Source of the DNA: a virus
Length of the DNA stretch: 64,000 nt
Virus record (IMG/VR): IMGVR_UViG_3300034071_000286
Location: 33,778-97,777 of that record
Reading direction: 5' to 3' (one strand)
In this document: in pieces, positions 24,813-33,485 of the stretch
Layout: each line of letters opens with the position of its first letter
How positions within the stretch are numbered: the stretch's first letter is position 1
Notes under the pieces: generated by a model
The model's database searches: none
What the model was told of the DNA's origin: nothing
Seen by the model: only the letters and a program-made list of their open reading frames with translations
Translations under genes and position numbers: made by a program

Positions 24813-26234
24813 TTAAATTTTATATGTTATAGCGCCTATTAGATAACCTGATTGGCCTGTTGCTAATGTTCCTGCGCCAAATGCAGGAGAACCACCATTG
24901 TCTGTTCTATTACCTGTTAAATATAATCTGGATGTTCCCGCGAATGTTTCCACATTAACTCCATAACTACCAGCAGGATTTGAAACTCCAAACTTTTCGC
25001 TTACTACACCAGCTTCGTATTGAGATTGTGAACCAAATGGTAATCCTCCTATCCATAGGTTACCAGAACCAATATTTGTTAAAGAAGACCATCTTAAATC
25101 AAAATTGAGAAATACCACATTACCAATTTTTGTATATCTTCCTGCCTGTAAGCTATAAGTTAAAGTTGGGTTTGTTGTTGAACATTCTAGTGTTGGTGTC
25201 CAAGTTCCTTCCTCATAATCATCAAGGGTGTTGGCGTCAGTGCTTGCAACTTGTGTGGCAGGAAACTGTATTCTACCACCAGTCAAACCTAATACACCGT
25301 CAGAATTCAATCTCATACGTTCTGTGGTGCCTGTGGCCAAGCCACTTGCTCTGCCTGAAAATACCAAATCACCAACACCATTGGCAATGCCGTTTGTATA
25401 AAACAACTTCATAGCCCAAACAGGCAGATATGTTCCATTATCATTTTTGGTAGAAAAATACAAAGCCCCGCCGCCGCCATAATAACCATCTTTGGCAGCT
25501 ATCATTATAGAAGCATCATGATATCCAGAATCAGAAATATTATTAGAAGTTTGACCAATACCCATAACCATAAGTCTGGAATTCTGGGGTACATTATTAG
25601 AACCAATAGTAACACCATTACCTAATGGTTGTAATATCAGAGCATATGTAGCAAGAGTAGAATTAAAATAAGCTCCCTGCATCCATATATGAGAGTTTGC
25701 AAACTGCCCGATAAAAAGACTGTCGCCGCCACTATTACCAATTCGAAGTGCTGCTGTTGATGTTAAGTCGTTAGCTACAAGATTTGCACCTGCAACAAGA
25801 CCACCGGCATGGGTATAGCCTGTTGCTCTAAATGTTCCTGTGACATCAAGTTTGTATGATGGATTAGTAAGACCAATACCAACGTTGCCGCTGGGAGTTA
25901 TTCTCATTTGTAATTGACCATTGGCGCCAAAATCTAACAAACCAGTAGATGTTAGATTATACATACCCATATTATTACCGTCATTGTAAATATAACCAGC
26001 GCTGGTGGCGCTATTACCTAGTCGTAACAATCCACCACCAGTATTTCTTACTTCTAATGTCGTATAATTTGGATAACCAACAGGGGCATTAGTTCCAATA
26101 CCAACATTGCCATTAGCAACAACATACATTGCTGTGCCAACAGTCATAGTATTGGTTGACACAGTGACGTTGGCTGGAGTTATAGCTCCAGTACCATCAA
26201 TTAGTGCTGTTGTTAATGACTTTGATATTGGCAT
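24813..26234 (-). CDS. Tail fibre with 'TWTP'-type C-terminal domain
   Basis: A 473-residue fibre with two GNVGIG units near the start and a middle region of unique sequence. The last 130 residues begin TLDDYEEGTWTPTLEC and continue with GRYTKIGNVVFLNFDL and WIGGLPF, a small beta domain that caps many phage fibres. The 409-residue fibre at 26557-27786 has the same kind of C-terminal domain with different loops, so these two are probably paralogues specialised for different surface targets. Confidence 0.82.
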   Translation of the reverse strand: MPISKSLTTALIDGTGAITPANVTVSTNTMTVGTAMYVVANGNVGIGTNAPVGYPNYTTLEVRNTGGGLLRLGNSATSAGYIYNDGNNMGMYNLTSTGLLDFGANGQLQMRITPSGNVGIGLTNPSYKLDVTGTFRATGYTHAGGLVAGANLVANDLTSTAALRIGNSGGDSLFIGQFANSHIWMQGAYFNSTLATYALILQPLGNGVTIGSNNVPQNSRLMVMGIGQTSNNISDSGYHDASIMIAAKDGYYGGGGALYFSTKNDNGTYLPVWAMKLFYTNGIANGVGDLVFSGRASGLATGTTERMRLNSDGVLGLTGGRIQFPATQVASTDANTLDDYEEGTWTPTLECSTTNPTLTYSLQAGRYTKIGNVVFLNFDLRWSSLTNIGSGNLWIGGLPFGSQSQYEAGVVSEKFGVSNPAGSYGVNVETFAGTSRLYLTGNRTDNGGSPAFGAGTLATGQSGYLIGAITYKI

Positions 26235-26237
26235 CGA

Positions 26238-26504
26238 TTACTCTGCTACTGGTGGGGTTGCAACGCTGGCTGCTATCTGTGCTTCATAAGCAGCAATGAC
26301 TTCTGGAGTCCATGTTACATCAGCAATATCCTGAACATTCTGAGGCATCTCTGAAATGTCTGAACCGGGAGCAAAAGACCAACGGTGATAGGTCTGTGCG
26401 ATTTGTTCGCCGTCACGAAGGACTCTTGTTGCTTCTCTTACAAGAAGGGTGCCGTTCTCTGTGACTGTGATTTGATCGATTACTTTAGTTTCTGTTAGTG
26501 CCAT
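26238..26504 (-). CDS. Small conserved protein of the fibre region
   Basis: An 88-residue protein with a beta-like N-terminus (TKVIDQITVTENGTLLVREATRVLRDGE in pieces), the segment IAQTYHRWSFAPGSDIS and a helical, Ala-rich end (TPEVIAAYEAQIAASVA). The layout, a short beta sheet and a terminal helix containing VTWTPE, is common in small proteins near phage fibre genes. It sits between two 'TWTP' fibres, 3 bases from one of them. Function unknown. Confidence 0.72.
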   Translation of the reverse strand: MALTETKVIDQITVTENGTLLVREATRVLRDGEQIAQTYHRWSFAPGSDISEMPQNVQDIADVTWTPEVIAAYEAQIAASVATPPVAE

Positions 26505-26527
26505 TTTATTTACCTTTCTGTGTCCGA

Positions 26528-26546
26528 CTACGCTAATCCGGCGTAG
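26528..26546. other. Intergenic hairpin without U-run
   Basis: CTACGC-TAATCCG-GCGTAG, a 6-bp stem with a 7-base loop, in the 52-base gap between a fibre gene and the small gene after it. There is no U-run on either strand, so it is not a normal terminator. It could be an RNA processing or stabilising element. Confidence 0.4.
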
Positions 26547-26556
26547 TTAATTAGGG

Positions 26557-27786
26557 TTAACTTATCTTATAAGTGCCTGAAAAACTAATTTTTGAAATGT
26601 TGCCATAAGATGACCAAGCTATTGTAGAAAGTGCGCCTGGTGCCGATGACGTTATAATAGCTGAGCCACTATCATAAACACATCCATACATGGCTGTAAA
26701 TGTGTCACCCGAAGATGGATAACAATAACCACCTAAAGTTTGATAGGCATATCCGTTGGCTAAACCAGCAGCGGAGAATGGTAATCCGGTTATAAAGACT
26801 GTTCCTGAACCACCTGTACCTTTACTTGAAAGTAGAATGGTACATCTGACATAGACTAGATCGCCTATCTTAGTATATGTACCAATTCTAGAACTGTATG
26901 TAACACCGGTTGGTGGTGTGTCGGCAGTAAATACTGGTGTCCATGAACCTTCTTCATAATCATCAAGAGTATTGGCGTCAGAACTTGCAGATTGTGTAGT
27001 AGGAAAAGTAATACCAGTACCACCAGCAGAAGTATTTCCACCTTTTAAACATACTGTTCCGGCGGGACTATATACAGCAAATACATTAGTAAAATTACCA
27101 CCAGTAGAATTTGTCCAAGAATCACCAAAACCGATTTCAAACTGCCCACCATTAAAACTTCTTATTATACCTGGTTTATTAACTCCACCAGAATCTTGAT
27201 TACCCATGAGCAAATATTGAGCACCACCAGAAGCAGTAATAGCCATCGAAACAGTAGTAGCAATACTATGATTTGGCGAAGAAACTCCAACTCCTAAATT
27301 ACCTGCAGGAATAAGAACATTACCATTACCAGTAATATTAAATAAAGCACCACCACCAGCATTAGAAATTTGAAATGCGTTGGCCGATGGAGAACCTAAC
27401 CAAACACCATTAGTGTTTTCGTTATATCTTAAACCTATAGAGAATGCTTCGTTAGCACAAGCAAACTGTGCTCTGCCATTTCTTAAGTCTAATTTAAAAT
27501 TAGGGGTAGCTGTACTAAGTCCAACATTACCATTAGCAACAAAATAATTTGAATTACCAACCGTGAACGTATTAGTATATGATCCATTAGCGTAAACAGC
27601 AGAGTTTACGTTTAAATTACCTTCTGTTTTACCAAAAGCGTAAGTTGAATTATTAGCAGTACCCGTAAACACAGTGGAGTTAACAGTAGCACCACCAATA
27701 ACAATGTTGTTACCGCTAATAGTTCCTTTAGTGCTAATTGTTCCTACTGGAACGTCTGCTGTTTTTGGACCGATATATCCGCTCAT
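26557..27786 (-). CDS. Tail fibre with 'TWTP'-type C-terminal domain (second copy)
   Basis: A 409-residue fibre. The N-terminal part has beta-helix repeats with an NGNVGLSTATPNFKL unit and a unique middle. The end (from about residue 275) begins TLDDYEEGSWTPVFTAD and includes GTYTKIGDLVYVRCTI and VFITGLPFSAAG, matching the fold type of the 473-residue fibre but clearly diverged. The start overlaps the next gene by 4 bases. Probably a receptor-binding fibre. Confidence 0.82.
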   Translation of the reverse strand: MSGYIGPKTADVPVGTISTKGTISGNNIVIGGATVNSTVFTGTANNSTYAFGKTEGNLNVNSAVYANGSYTNTFTVGNSNYFVANGNVGLSTATPNFKLDLRNGRAQFACANEAFSIGLRYNENTNGVWLGSPSANAFQISNAGGGALFNITGNGNVLIPAGNLGVGVSSPNHSIATTVSMAITASGGAQYLLMGNQDSGGVNKPGIIRSFNGGQFEIGFGDSWTNSTGGNFTNVFAVYSPAGTVCLKGGNTSAGGTGITFPTTQSASSDANTLDDYEEGSWTPVFTADTPPTGVTYSSRIGTYTKIGDLVYVRCTILLSSKGTGGSGTVFITGLPFSAAGLANGYAYQTLGGYCYPSSGDTFTAMYGCVYDSGSAIITSSAPGALSTIAWSSYGNISKISFSGTYKIS

Positions 27787-28103
27787 GTGAGCTCCATCAC
27801 ACTCATCACTGCATCAACACTACTCGCAGTGTTTGAAACAACATATATTGAGTGACCGGTTTGAAGGGCAATTTTATTAATTTCCAAAGAACCACCAACA
27901 GGAATTGGCGCCAATGATACAATAGAAGTATTATTGGCGCCATTGTTATGATAAACATTGGCAGTAACTGGGGATGTAGTAATGTTTGATAATGATAGGG
28001 TCAACATCATAGCATTTGTTGACGAAGGAACTGAATAAGAACCAACCTGAGTGTTGGATGTTCCCACTGCCCTACTTTGATAATTTTTAAAAGCTGCTGG
28101 CAT
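27783..28103 (-). CDS. Small beta-rich structural protein
   Basis: A 106-residue protein with regular beta alternation (MMLTLSLSNITTSPVTANVYHNN, then GGSLEINKIALQTGHSIYVVS in pieces). This layout, a conserved beta sandwich with a 'HNNGAN' turn, is usual for small virion proteins of myoviruses lying among fibre genes. No enzyme motif, signal or membrane segment is visible. It overlaps the following fibre gene by 4 bases. Possibly a fibre-baseplate adaptor, by position only. Confidence 0.7.
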   Translation of the reverse strand: MPAAFKNYQSRAVGTSNTQVGSYSVPSSTNAMMLTLSLSNITTSPVTANVYHNNGANNTSIVSLAPIPVGGSLEINKIALQTGHSIYVVSNTASSVDAVMSVMELT

Positions 28104-28116
28104 TTTCTAGAGTTCC

Positions 28117-29421
28117 TTAACTTAATGCGACTGCTATTGCTAGGGCTGTGGTTGGGTTATAATCTACGCCATTAACATACACTGACGTACTATTTATAAC
28201 ACAATTCACTGAAGAGTTCCCTAAGAAAATAGATGTTGGTGTTATATTTGCTGTTCCTGTAGTATTAGAAATCTGTAATACTGATGTATTAACAGTTGAA
28301 TTAACTGTTGAATTTCCAATGCTAACAGTGGTATTAACAGATACGTTCGTAAATGCACCAGTGTTAGCTGTTACCGACCCTATTGCACCAGGTGATGCCC
28401 ATGTATATCCAAGAAGATTATTGGCATTATTAGCAGTTAGAATTGCAACGTTACTGGCTAATCCGGCAGAAGTCTGATAGTTCGAAAGGTTAGCTTGTAA
28501 TTGTGCATTAGAAACAACGTTAGCAGCAGACGTTCCGCCTATGTATAAAGAATTATTAACTGTTCCAATTATAGTCTGCGTAAATGTATGAGTATTGGTC
28601 CATGTATACTGTGCTGTAGTATCAATAGATAATAATAAAGAAGTTTGATAACCAAAAATATCTACTATGAAATTATTTGCTGGAGTTGAAGTAAAATCTA
28701 CAGTGCTACCAGAAGAAATAATAACGTCTGTTCCTGGTATCTGTTTAACACCATTTAGATATACTTGAATCTGATATGGAACGTATCCACCAGAAATCGT
28801 AAAACTATTTGCTGTACCATTCGCAGTAAATTGTTGCGACGTTGTTGTTGATACACCATTAGCGTAGAGCGTACCAATACCAACAACGTCAATTAGAGCG
28901 CCATTAACTGGAGCAGTTGTAAAACTAAACGTACCACCATCGGTAACGTCTACGTCAACTCCATTACGAAGCATAACGCCGTTTATGAATACTGATATAT
29001 CGTTTGGTCTATATCCACCAGTTACGATGTATGTATTTGACGTGCCATCGCCTACGTATTGTTGTCTTACATCCAATATACCATTCGCTGAACCACCACC
29101 GGTTCCCCAGTAAACAGCAGAACCGTTTGTAGATAATACTTGTCCTGATGTACCAAACTCGCCGTTTGCGAAGATACCGCCCGTAAAAATAATATTGTTG
29201 ACCGTAGCGTTTGAAGCAACGTTAACTACGTTAAGAGTTGTATTTGTGGAAACGTTTAGGGAGTTTAGATTGGCACCAGTTTCAAAAATCTGACTACCAT
29301 CAGAAGAATATAGTTTTTTATCGGATAAATTGATAGCAAGTTCGCCAATTGAAAGCGAAGCTGTATTAGGAACTTTACCTGCGACGCTTGAACGACGCAG
29401 TTTGAAAATCGTATTAGCCAT
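28117..29421 (-). CDS. Tail fibre with attachment-type N-terminus
   Basis: A 434-residue fibre. The start FKLRRSSVAGKVPNTASLSIGELAINLSDKKLY (read in pieces) is the usual N-terminus of T4-like marine phage fibres that bind the baseplate. Two related modules follow, GTSNTYIVTGGYRPNDISVFINGV and TANSFTISGGYVPYQIQVYLNGV. The C-terminal part is GNSTVNSTVN-type beta helix and ends without an obvious receptor-binding head. It may therefore be a proximal fibre segment on which other fibres assemble. Confidence 0.8.
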   Translation of the reverse strand: MANTIFKLRRSSVAGKVPNTASLSIGELAINLSDKKLYSSDGSQIFETGANLNSLNVSTNTTLNVVNVASNATVNNIIFTGGIFANGEFGTSGQVLSTNGSAVYWGTGGGSANGILDVRQQYVGDGTSNTYIVTGGYRPNDISVFINGVMLRNGVDVDVTDGGTFSFTTAPVNGALIDVVGIGTLYANGVSTTTSQQFTANGTANSFTISGGYVPYQIQVYLNGVKQIPGTDVIISSGSTVDFTSTPANNFIVDIFGYQTSLLLSIDTTAQYTWTNTHTFTQTIIGTVNNSLYIGGTSAANVVSNAQLQANLSNYQTSAGLASNVAILTANNANNLLGYTWASPGAIGSVTANTGAFTNVSVNTTVSIGNSTVNSTVNTSVLQISNTTGTANITPTSIFLGNSSVNCVINSTSVYVNGVDYNPTTALAIAVALS

Positions 29422-29438
29422 TCTAGGCTCTCCTAAAG

Positions 29439-29454
29439 CTCAGTATATACTGAG
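29439..29454. repeat. Perfect 16-bp palindrome between fibre-region genes
   Basis: CTCAGTATATACTGAG lies in the 37-base gap between the coiled-coil gene and the 434-residue fibre gene, just before the ribosome-binding site AGGAGAG. It could fold as an RNA hairpin or bind a dimeric protein. No U-run follows. Confidence 0.5.
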
Positions 29455-29458
29455 TATA

Positions 29459-29986
29459 TTAAAATTCATCAATTGATGCTTTTTTAGCTGCCTTTTTAGT
29501 ATCGGAGCCTTTCATAGATCTAAGTTCTTCCATTTCTCTATGAATGCTATTCAACTCTTCGGTCTGACGTTGTAGTTCTCTTCTAGATTCTTCAGAAGAT
29601 CTTCTATAATCGTCAATCTGACCTTTTACAGTAGAAAGCTCATTACCAAATTGATTCTTTTCAACAAGCGTCTCACTAAGTTCTTTTTCTAGTTGTTTGA
29701 TTCGATTCTCATATTGAGAAACTCTCTCTTCAAACATTTTCTTATCAACGGTTAACGCATCTAGCCCCTTAACTGCTTGATCCATACTTCCATTAAGAAC
29801 TTTAATCTGATCTTGTGATTCTTCGTATTTAGTTGAAATATCTTTAACTACGTTACCAAGAATCATTGATCTAATTTCGAGATCAATACTTTTCCTTATA
29901 TATTCCAGCATAAGCTGTTCTTGTTTTTGAACGTATAAGGTTAAGTATTGATTCTCTTTATTGTCTACCTTTTCATCATTATCCAT
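29459..29986 (-). CDS. Coiled-coil protein between fibre genes
   Basis: A 175-residue, highly charged protein predicted to be a long coiled coil from about residue 55 to 160 (heptads such as FEERVSQYENRIKQLEKELSE in pieces), with a Lys-rich C-terminus. I chose the ATG at 29984-29986 because it follows a good AAGGAT ribosome-binding site; the open frame extends 15 codons further upstream into the adjacent fibre gene. T4 has a coiled-coil whisker protein in this region, but no similarity is visible. Function unknown; a structural or assembly role is likely. Confidence 0.75.
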   Translation of the reverse strand: MDNDEKVDNKENQYLTLYVQKQEQLMLEYIRKSIDLEIRSMILGNVVKDISTKYEESQDQIKVLNGSMDQAVKGLDALTVDKKMFEERVSQYENRIKQLEKELSETLVEKNQFGNELSTVKGQIDDYRRSSEESRRELQRQTEELNSIHREMEELRSMKGSDTKKAAKKASIDEF

Positions 29987-30002
29987 AATATATCTATCCT
30001 TA

Positions 30003-32840
30003 TTAGAACGAACCACCGTCCAGAATATCATAAACTAGAGCAGAGCCGTTCGATTGTAGAACGTAGCCACTTACGCCTAGAGTTAGTCTGTTATAACCAT
30101 TGGTTACGTTACCAACTAGGATTGATTGATCAATCGTGTCCTTATATCCTGTACCACCTTCTGTTCCTGCTAGAGCAGTTGAGAGCGTAAGAGTATTAGC
30201 TACGATATGAACGTTAAGTGAGCTATTAGCAGTAATATATACCGATGTAGCGTTTGAAGTGAAACCAGCTGAATCGATATAGGTCTGTAGAATAGCAAGA
30301 GTAAATCCATTAGCAGCGGTATTAACTAGGTTATTACCAGATAGCTCTTGCTCTGAATTTGTGAATAACTTATAGATACCACCATCAGAAGCGTCACGGA
30401 ATAGACCAGTATGTCGTTGTGTTGTACCATCAAAATAGTTAGCAGCAAAACCAATATCTACTAAATCGCCAGCGTAGTTATTACCAGCGAGATAGATCAT
30501 TGGATCAGAAACAATAACCGATGTTACATTTGTAGTTGTAACGTTACCGAATACCTCAAGGCTACCACCGATCTGAACATCGCCGTCGAAATAACCAGTA
30601 TTAGAATGTAGATTAGCGAAGTGACCTTCAGCCCATCTTAGGCTATTATTACCAAGTAGATAAATCTGATTAGAAGATGGAATCAAATTACTGCTAACTA
30701 GAGCAGGAACTGTTAATCTATCAGCTGTAGAATCACCAAGCGTGGTATTAGCGTTTACGTTAAGATTATTAGTAATTACAGCATTATTAACTTTTAGATC
30801 TGCCGCTAGAGCATCAACGTTAGCACCAGTGAATACGATCTTTGTCGTATTAGCGGTTAGAACTGTAGCAGATGCGTTACTTACCTTAATCTGATAAGTC
30901 TGAATTAGGACGTTACCAGTTGTATTAGCAACGCTGATTACAGGAGAAGCTGAACCAGAAGTTGTTCCGAATACAGCACCGTTACCATTAATCGTAACTG
31001 GAGCTAGTGTAGTAGCATTACCCGTTAGCTGAATATAATTAACACCAACGTTAATTGATTCAGTTGTATTGGCCATATAGAGGACTGGCGAAGCCATTCC
31101 GCTTGTATTACCAATAACTAGTCCATTACCAGTTAATGTTACATTAGCTAGAGTTGTAGTATTTCCAGCAAAGTTAATCGAAGAAACTGTTATCTCTGAA
31201 TTACCAGTCGTATTAGCAAAGTATACGGTTGGTGAAGCAGTAACCGTATTATTGCCGATTACAACGCCGTTTGACCAATACGTAGCGGTTGCTAGTGTGG
31301 TAGAATTACCAGTAATAAAGAACGCAGACGAATTATGCGTAGCGTTAATCGTGCTATTACCAACGAATACAACTGTACCGTTATTAGCAAAAACACCGCC
31401 GTTATTAGCAATTAAGATATTAGCGGTTGAATTACTAAGCGACCAAGAATTAACGTTGAATACGCTATTACCGTAAGCATTAGCAATGTTAATAGATGGA
31501 GCAGCTGTTCCAGTATTATTACCGATTACAACGCCATTGCCGCTAATTGAAACTGGAGCTAATGTAGTTGAGTTACCGCCGATTACGATAGACGCAACCG
31601 AAACTGTAGTATTACCTACTGTATTAGCAATATAAACTTGAGGAGCAGCTGTACCAGTGCTATCACCAAACGACGCACCATTGCCGTTAATTGTTACAGG
31701 AGCAAGAGTCGTAGAGTTACCACCAAATACTAGCGAAGTAACACCTAATAGGGTATTACCTGTAGTATTAGCCATTCTTACAACTGGAGTAGCTGTACTT
31801 GTATTATTACCTAGAGATACGCCGTTTGAATTATAAACAGCAGAACCTAAAGATGTCGTATTACCAACAACGAAGAAGGCTGATGAGTTAATAGCAGCAT
31901 TTACAGAAGTGTTACCAATCGTTAACTGGCTCTGATTAGCCACTAGATTAGCATTAACGCCTGTATCGTCAAATAATCTTAGGAAAGCAGTAGTCGTATT
32001 TGAAGAGATTTCATAAGAATATGAATTACTTGTAGACTGATTGAAAGTCTTACCAGTAACCTGAGAATAACCATTTGTGCTGTTAAGATCGATCTCACTG
32101 AATTCAAAGGAATTATTACTTGTCTGTAGATATAGACCGCTTAGATCTTTAGTTACATAAGTTTGAGCCTGTCCAAATACCGTACCATTATACGTTTTTG
32201 TAATTTCACTATATTGAGTAGAATTAGCCTTTACAAACGATGTCGTATTAACGCTACTGTTACCTGCAAGAATGAAGGTATTAACGTTTGTATCGCTCTT
32301 TAAAGCTATTTGATATGGTTGGTTATAAGCACCAAGCGTAGTGTTTGATGTAGTATTACCAAGGAAGATTACGGTATCGTTCGCAATAAACTCTGTACCA
32401 ATAGTAATAACATCGCCAACATAAAGAGTATTAGATGTCTTATCAAAAGTGAAGCCGGGAACGCCGTTAGCAACGCCTGAGTCGTTAAACTGGATATAGG
32501 TATTAGAGCCTGATGTGCCTGTACCCCAATAAATTGAGGTTCCGTTTGTGACTAGAACTTGACCGTTTGAGCCGGGAGAGCCATTAGCAAAAAGAGTAGA
32601 AACTACAGCGTTAGCTACGATGACCTTATCAATACCTGAAGTGGCATTGACGACCATAGCCTGGTTTGCTGTAAGAACACCTGGGTATTGAGCGCCAGCA
32701 ACTCTTAAAGCACCTGAGCCGTCTGGGAGGCCAATCCAGAGTGTATTTGAAGCTTGTGTAAACGCAAATTCGCCGTTACTTAAACCAGTAACGACTGAAT
32801 TAGATGTTGATCTTTTAATTTGAATTCTGTTATTGGCCAT
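30003..32840 (-). CDS. Long tail fibre protein with six 47-residue repeats
   Basis: A 945-residue fibre with the attachment-type start MANNRIQIKRSTSNSVVTGLSNGEFAFTQ (in pieces). Residues 326-654 contain six related units of about 47 residues with GN(S/T)TTLAPV-x-I-x-GNG and T-x-x-A(A/S)P-x-x-x-x-AN. Residues 690-820 hold the module SDPMIYLAGNN...HTGLFRDASDG shared with the 1280-residue fibre. The end, VLQSNGSALVYDILDGGSF, resembles the end of the small 89-residue gene after it. This ending is common in proximal fibre proteins of T4-like marine phages. Confidence 0.85.
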   Translation of the reverse strand: MANNRIQIKRSTSNSVVTGLSNGEFAFTQASNTLWIGLPDGSGALRVAGAQYPGVLTANQAMVVNATSGIDKVIVANAVVSTLFANGSPGSNGQVLVTNGTSIYWGTGTSGSNTYIQFNDSGVANGVPGFTFDKTSNTLYVGDVITIGTEFIANDTVIFLGNTTSNTTLGAYNQPYQIALKSDTNVNTFILAGNSSVNTTSFVKANSTQYSEITKTYNGTVFGQAQTYVTKDLSGLYLQTSNNSFEFSEIDLNSTNGYSQVTGKTFNQSTSNSYSYEISSNTTTAFLRLFDDTGVNANLVANQSQLTIGNTSVNAAINSSAFFVVGNTTSLGSAVYNSNGVSLGNNTSTATPVVRMANTTGNTLLGVTSLVFGGNSTTLAPVTINGNGASFGDSTGTAAPQVYIANTVGNTTVSVASIVIGGNSTTLAPVSISGNGVVIGNNTGTAAPSINIANAYGNSVFNVNSWSLSNSTANILIANNGGVFANNGTVVFVGNSTINATHNSSAFFITGNSTTLATATYWSNGVVIGNNTVTASPTVYFANTTGNSEITVSSINFAGNTTTLANVTLTGNGLVIGNTSGMASPVLYMANTTESINVGVNYIQLTGNATTLAPVTINGNGAVFGTTSGSASPVISVANTTGNVLIQTYQIKVSNASATVLTANTTKIVFTGANVDALAADLKVNNAVITNNLNVNANTTLGDSTADRLTVPALVSSNLIPSSNQIYLLGNNSLRWAEGHFANLHSNTGYFDGDVQIGGSLEVFGNVTTTNVTSVIVSDPMIYLAGNNYAGDLVDIGFAANYFDGTTQRHTGLFRDASDGGIYKLFTNSEQELSGNNLVNTAANGFTLAILQTYIDSAGFTSNATSVYITANSSLNVHIVANTLTLSTALAGTEGGTGYKDTIDQSILVGNVTNGYNRLTLGVSGYVLQSNGSALVYDILDGGSF
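30879..31865 (-). repeat. Six tandem coding repeats of about 47 codons
   Basis: Residues 326-654 of the 945-residue fibre are six diverged copies of one unit (one copy carries a roughly 40-residue insertion). Core GNSTTLAPVTINGNG is most conserved. They probably extend a triple beta-helix shaft, so copy number would set fibre length. Confidence 0.75.
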
Positions 32841-32870
32841 TTTAAGCTCGGCTCCCTTAGATTTTTAATC

Positions 32871-32878
32871 TATTTATT
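32871..32878 (-). promoter_or_regulatory. Possible late promoter before the 945-residue fibre
   Basis: Minus-strand AATAAATA about 31 bases before the start, in a 40-base gap. It is one change from the consensus, followed by an AAGGGAG ribosome-binding site at the expected spacing. Confidence 0.5.
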
Positions 32879-32880
32879 AT

Positions 32881-33150
32881 TTAAAAGGTTCCACCATCAA
32901 GATCTCCCACAATATCCCCAAAATCTATTTTCTTAACAACGTAAGTATCAGAAGGCTCATCATATACTAAAGTCGAGCCATCGTTCCTTTGAGTAAGATT
33001 AACATCATGCATTTCGTCTATGGTATCGATACCATTACTTATTATCGGTACATTCTTTAGAGTTACAGGGACAGTTGTATCTATAACCCCAGCAGTGGAA
33101 TTTGATGAAACTTTTATATTTCTTCGTCTAGATACTACTACGTTTACCAT
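32881..33150 (-). CDS. Small structural protein with fibre-like ending
   Basis: An 89-residue protein. The second half, IDEMHDVNLTQRNDGSTLVYDEPSDTYVV in pieces, ending DGGTF, is a motif frequent in fibre and baseplate-associated proteins of T4-like marine phages and mirrors the end of the 945-residue fibre. The first half is basic (VSRRRNIKVSS). It may be a fibre segment or adaptor. It is separated from its neighbour by only 2 bases. Confidence 0.72.
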   Translation of the reverse strand: MVNVVVSRRRNIKVSSNSTAGVIDTTVPVTLKNVPIISNGIDTIDEMHDVNLTQRNDGSTLVYDEPSDTYVVKKIDFGDIVGDLDGGTF

Positions 33151-33152
33151 AA

Positions 33153-33485
33153 TTATCTCGTAACTTGTGGTGTAACTGTTACTATACCCTCTACAACTCT
33201 AGAAATAGCATTAGTTGATGTTTCTGTTAATTCAACATCATATACATATCTACCAGCAGTTAAAGAACCAGTTTGATTGGCTGTTAATGTTAGAGTTACT
33301 TGACCAGAAGCTGCGTTAACAGAAGTTGAAAATGCTGTAGAGTTTGAAGACGTATACCATTTTCTTAACTGAGAATTAGCCGTAAAACCATCAAGACTTA
33401 AGATGTCACCGTTTTCATCTGTGAGATCCAAATCTACTGAAAATGTACTTCCTTGATCTATTACTAGATTAGCTTTTGTTGCCAT
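33153..33485 (-). CDS. Small Ig/beta-sandwich-type virion protein
   Basis: A 110-residue protein with strand-turn pattern: LVIDQGSTFSVDLDLTDENGDILSLDGF in pieces, then GQVTLTLTANQTGSLTAGRYVYDVELTE. Proteins with this DQGSTF...TAG-YVYDVE pattern occur in many phages near baseplate and fibre genes and resemble the N-terminal domain of upper-baseplate proteins. It shares one base with the preceding gene. It is likely a minor structural protein, and its role is not known. Confidence 0.75.
   Translation of the reverse strand: MATKANLVIDQGSTFSVDLDLTDENGDILSLDGFTANSQLRKWYTSSNSTAFSTSVNAASGQVTLTLTANQTGSLTAGRYVYDVELTETSTNAISRVVEGIVTVTPQVTR

Noticed and set aside
26528-26546. Terminator between fibre-region genes
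   Set aside because: Good stem but no U-run on either strand.
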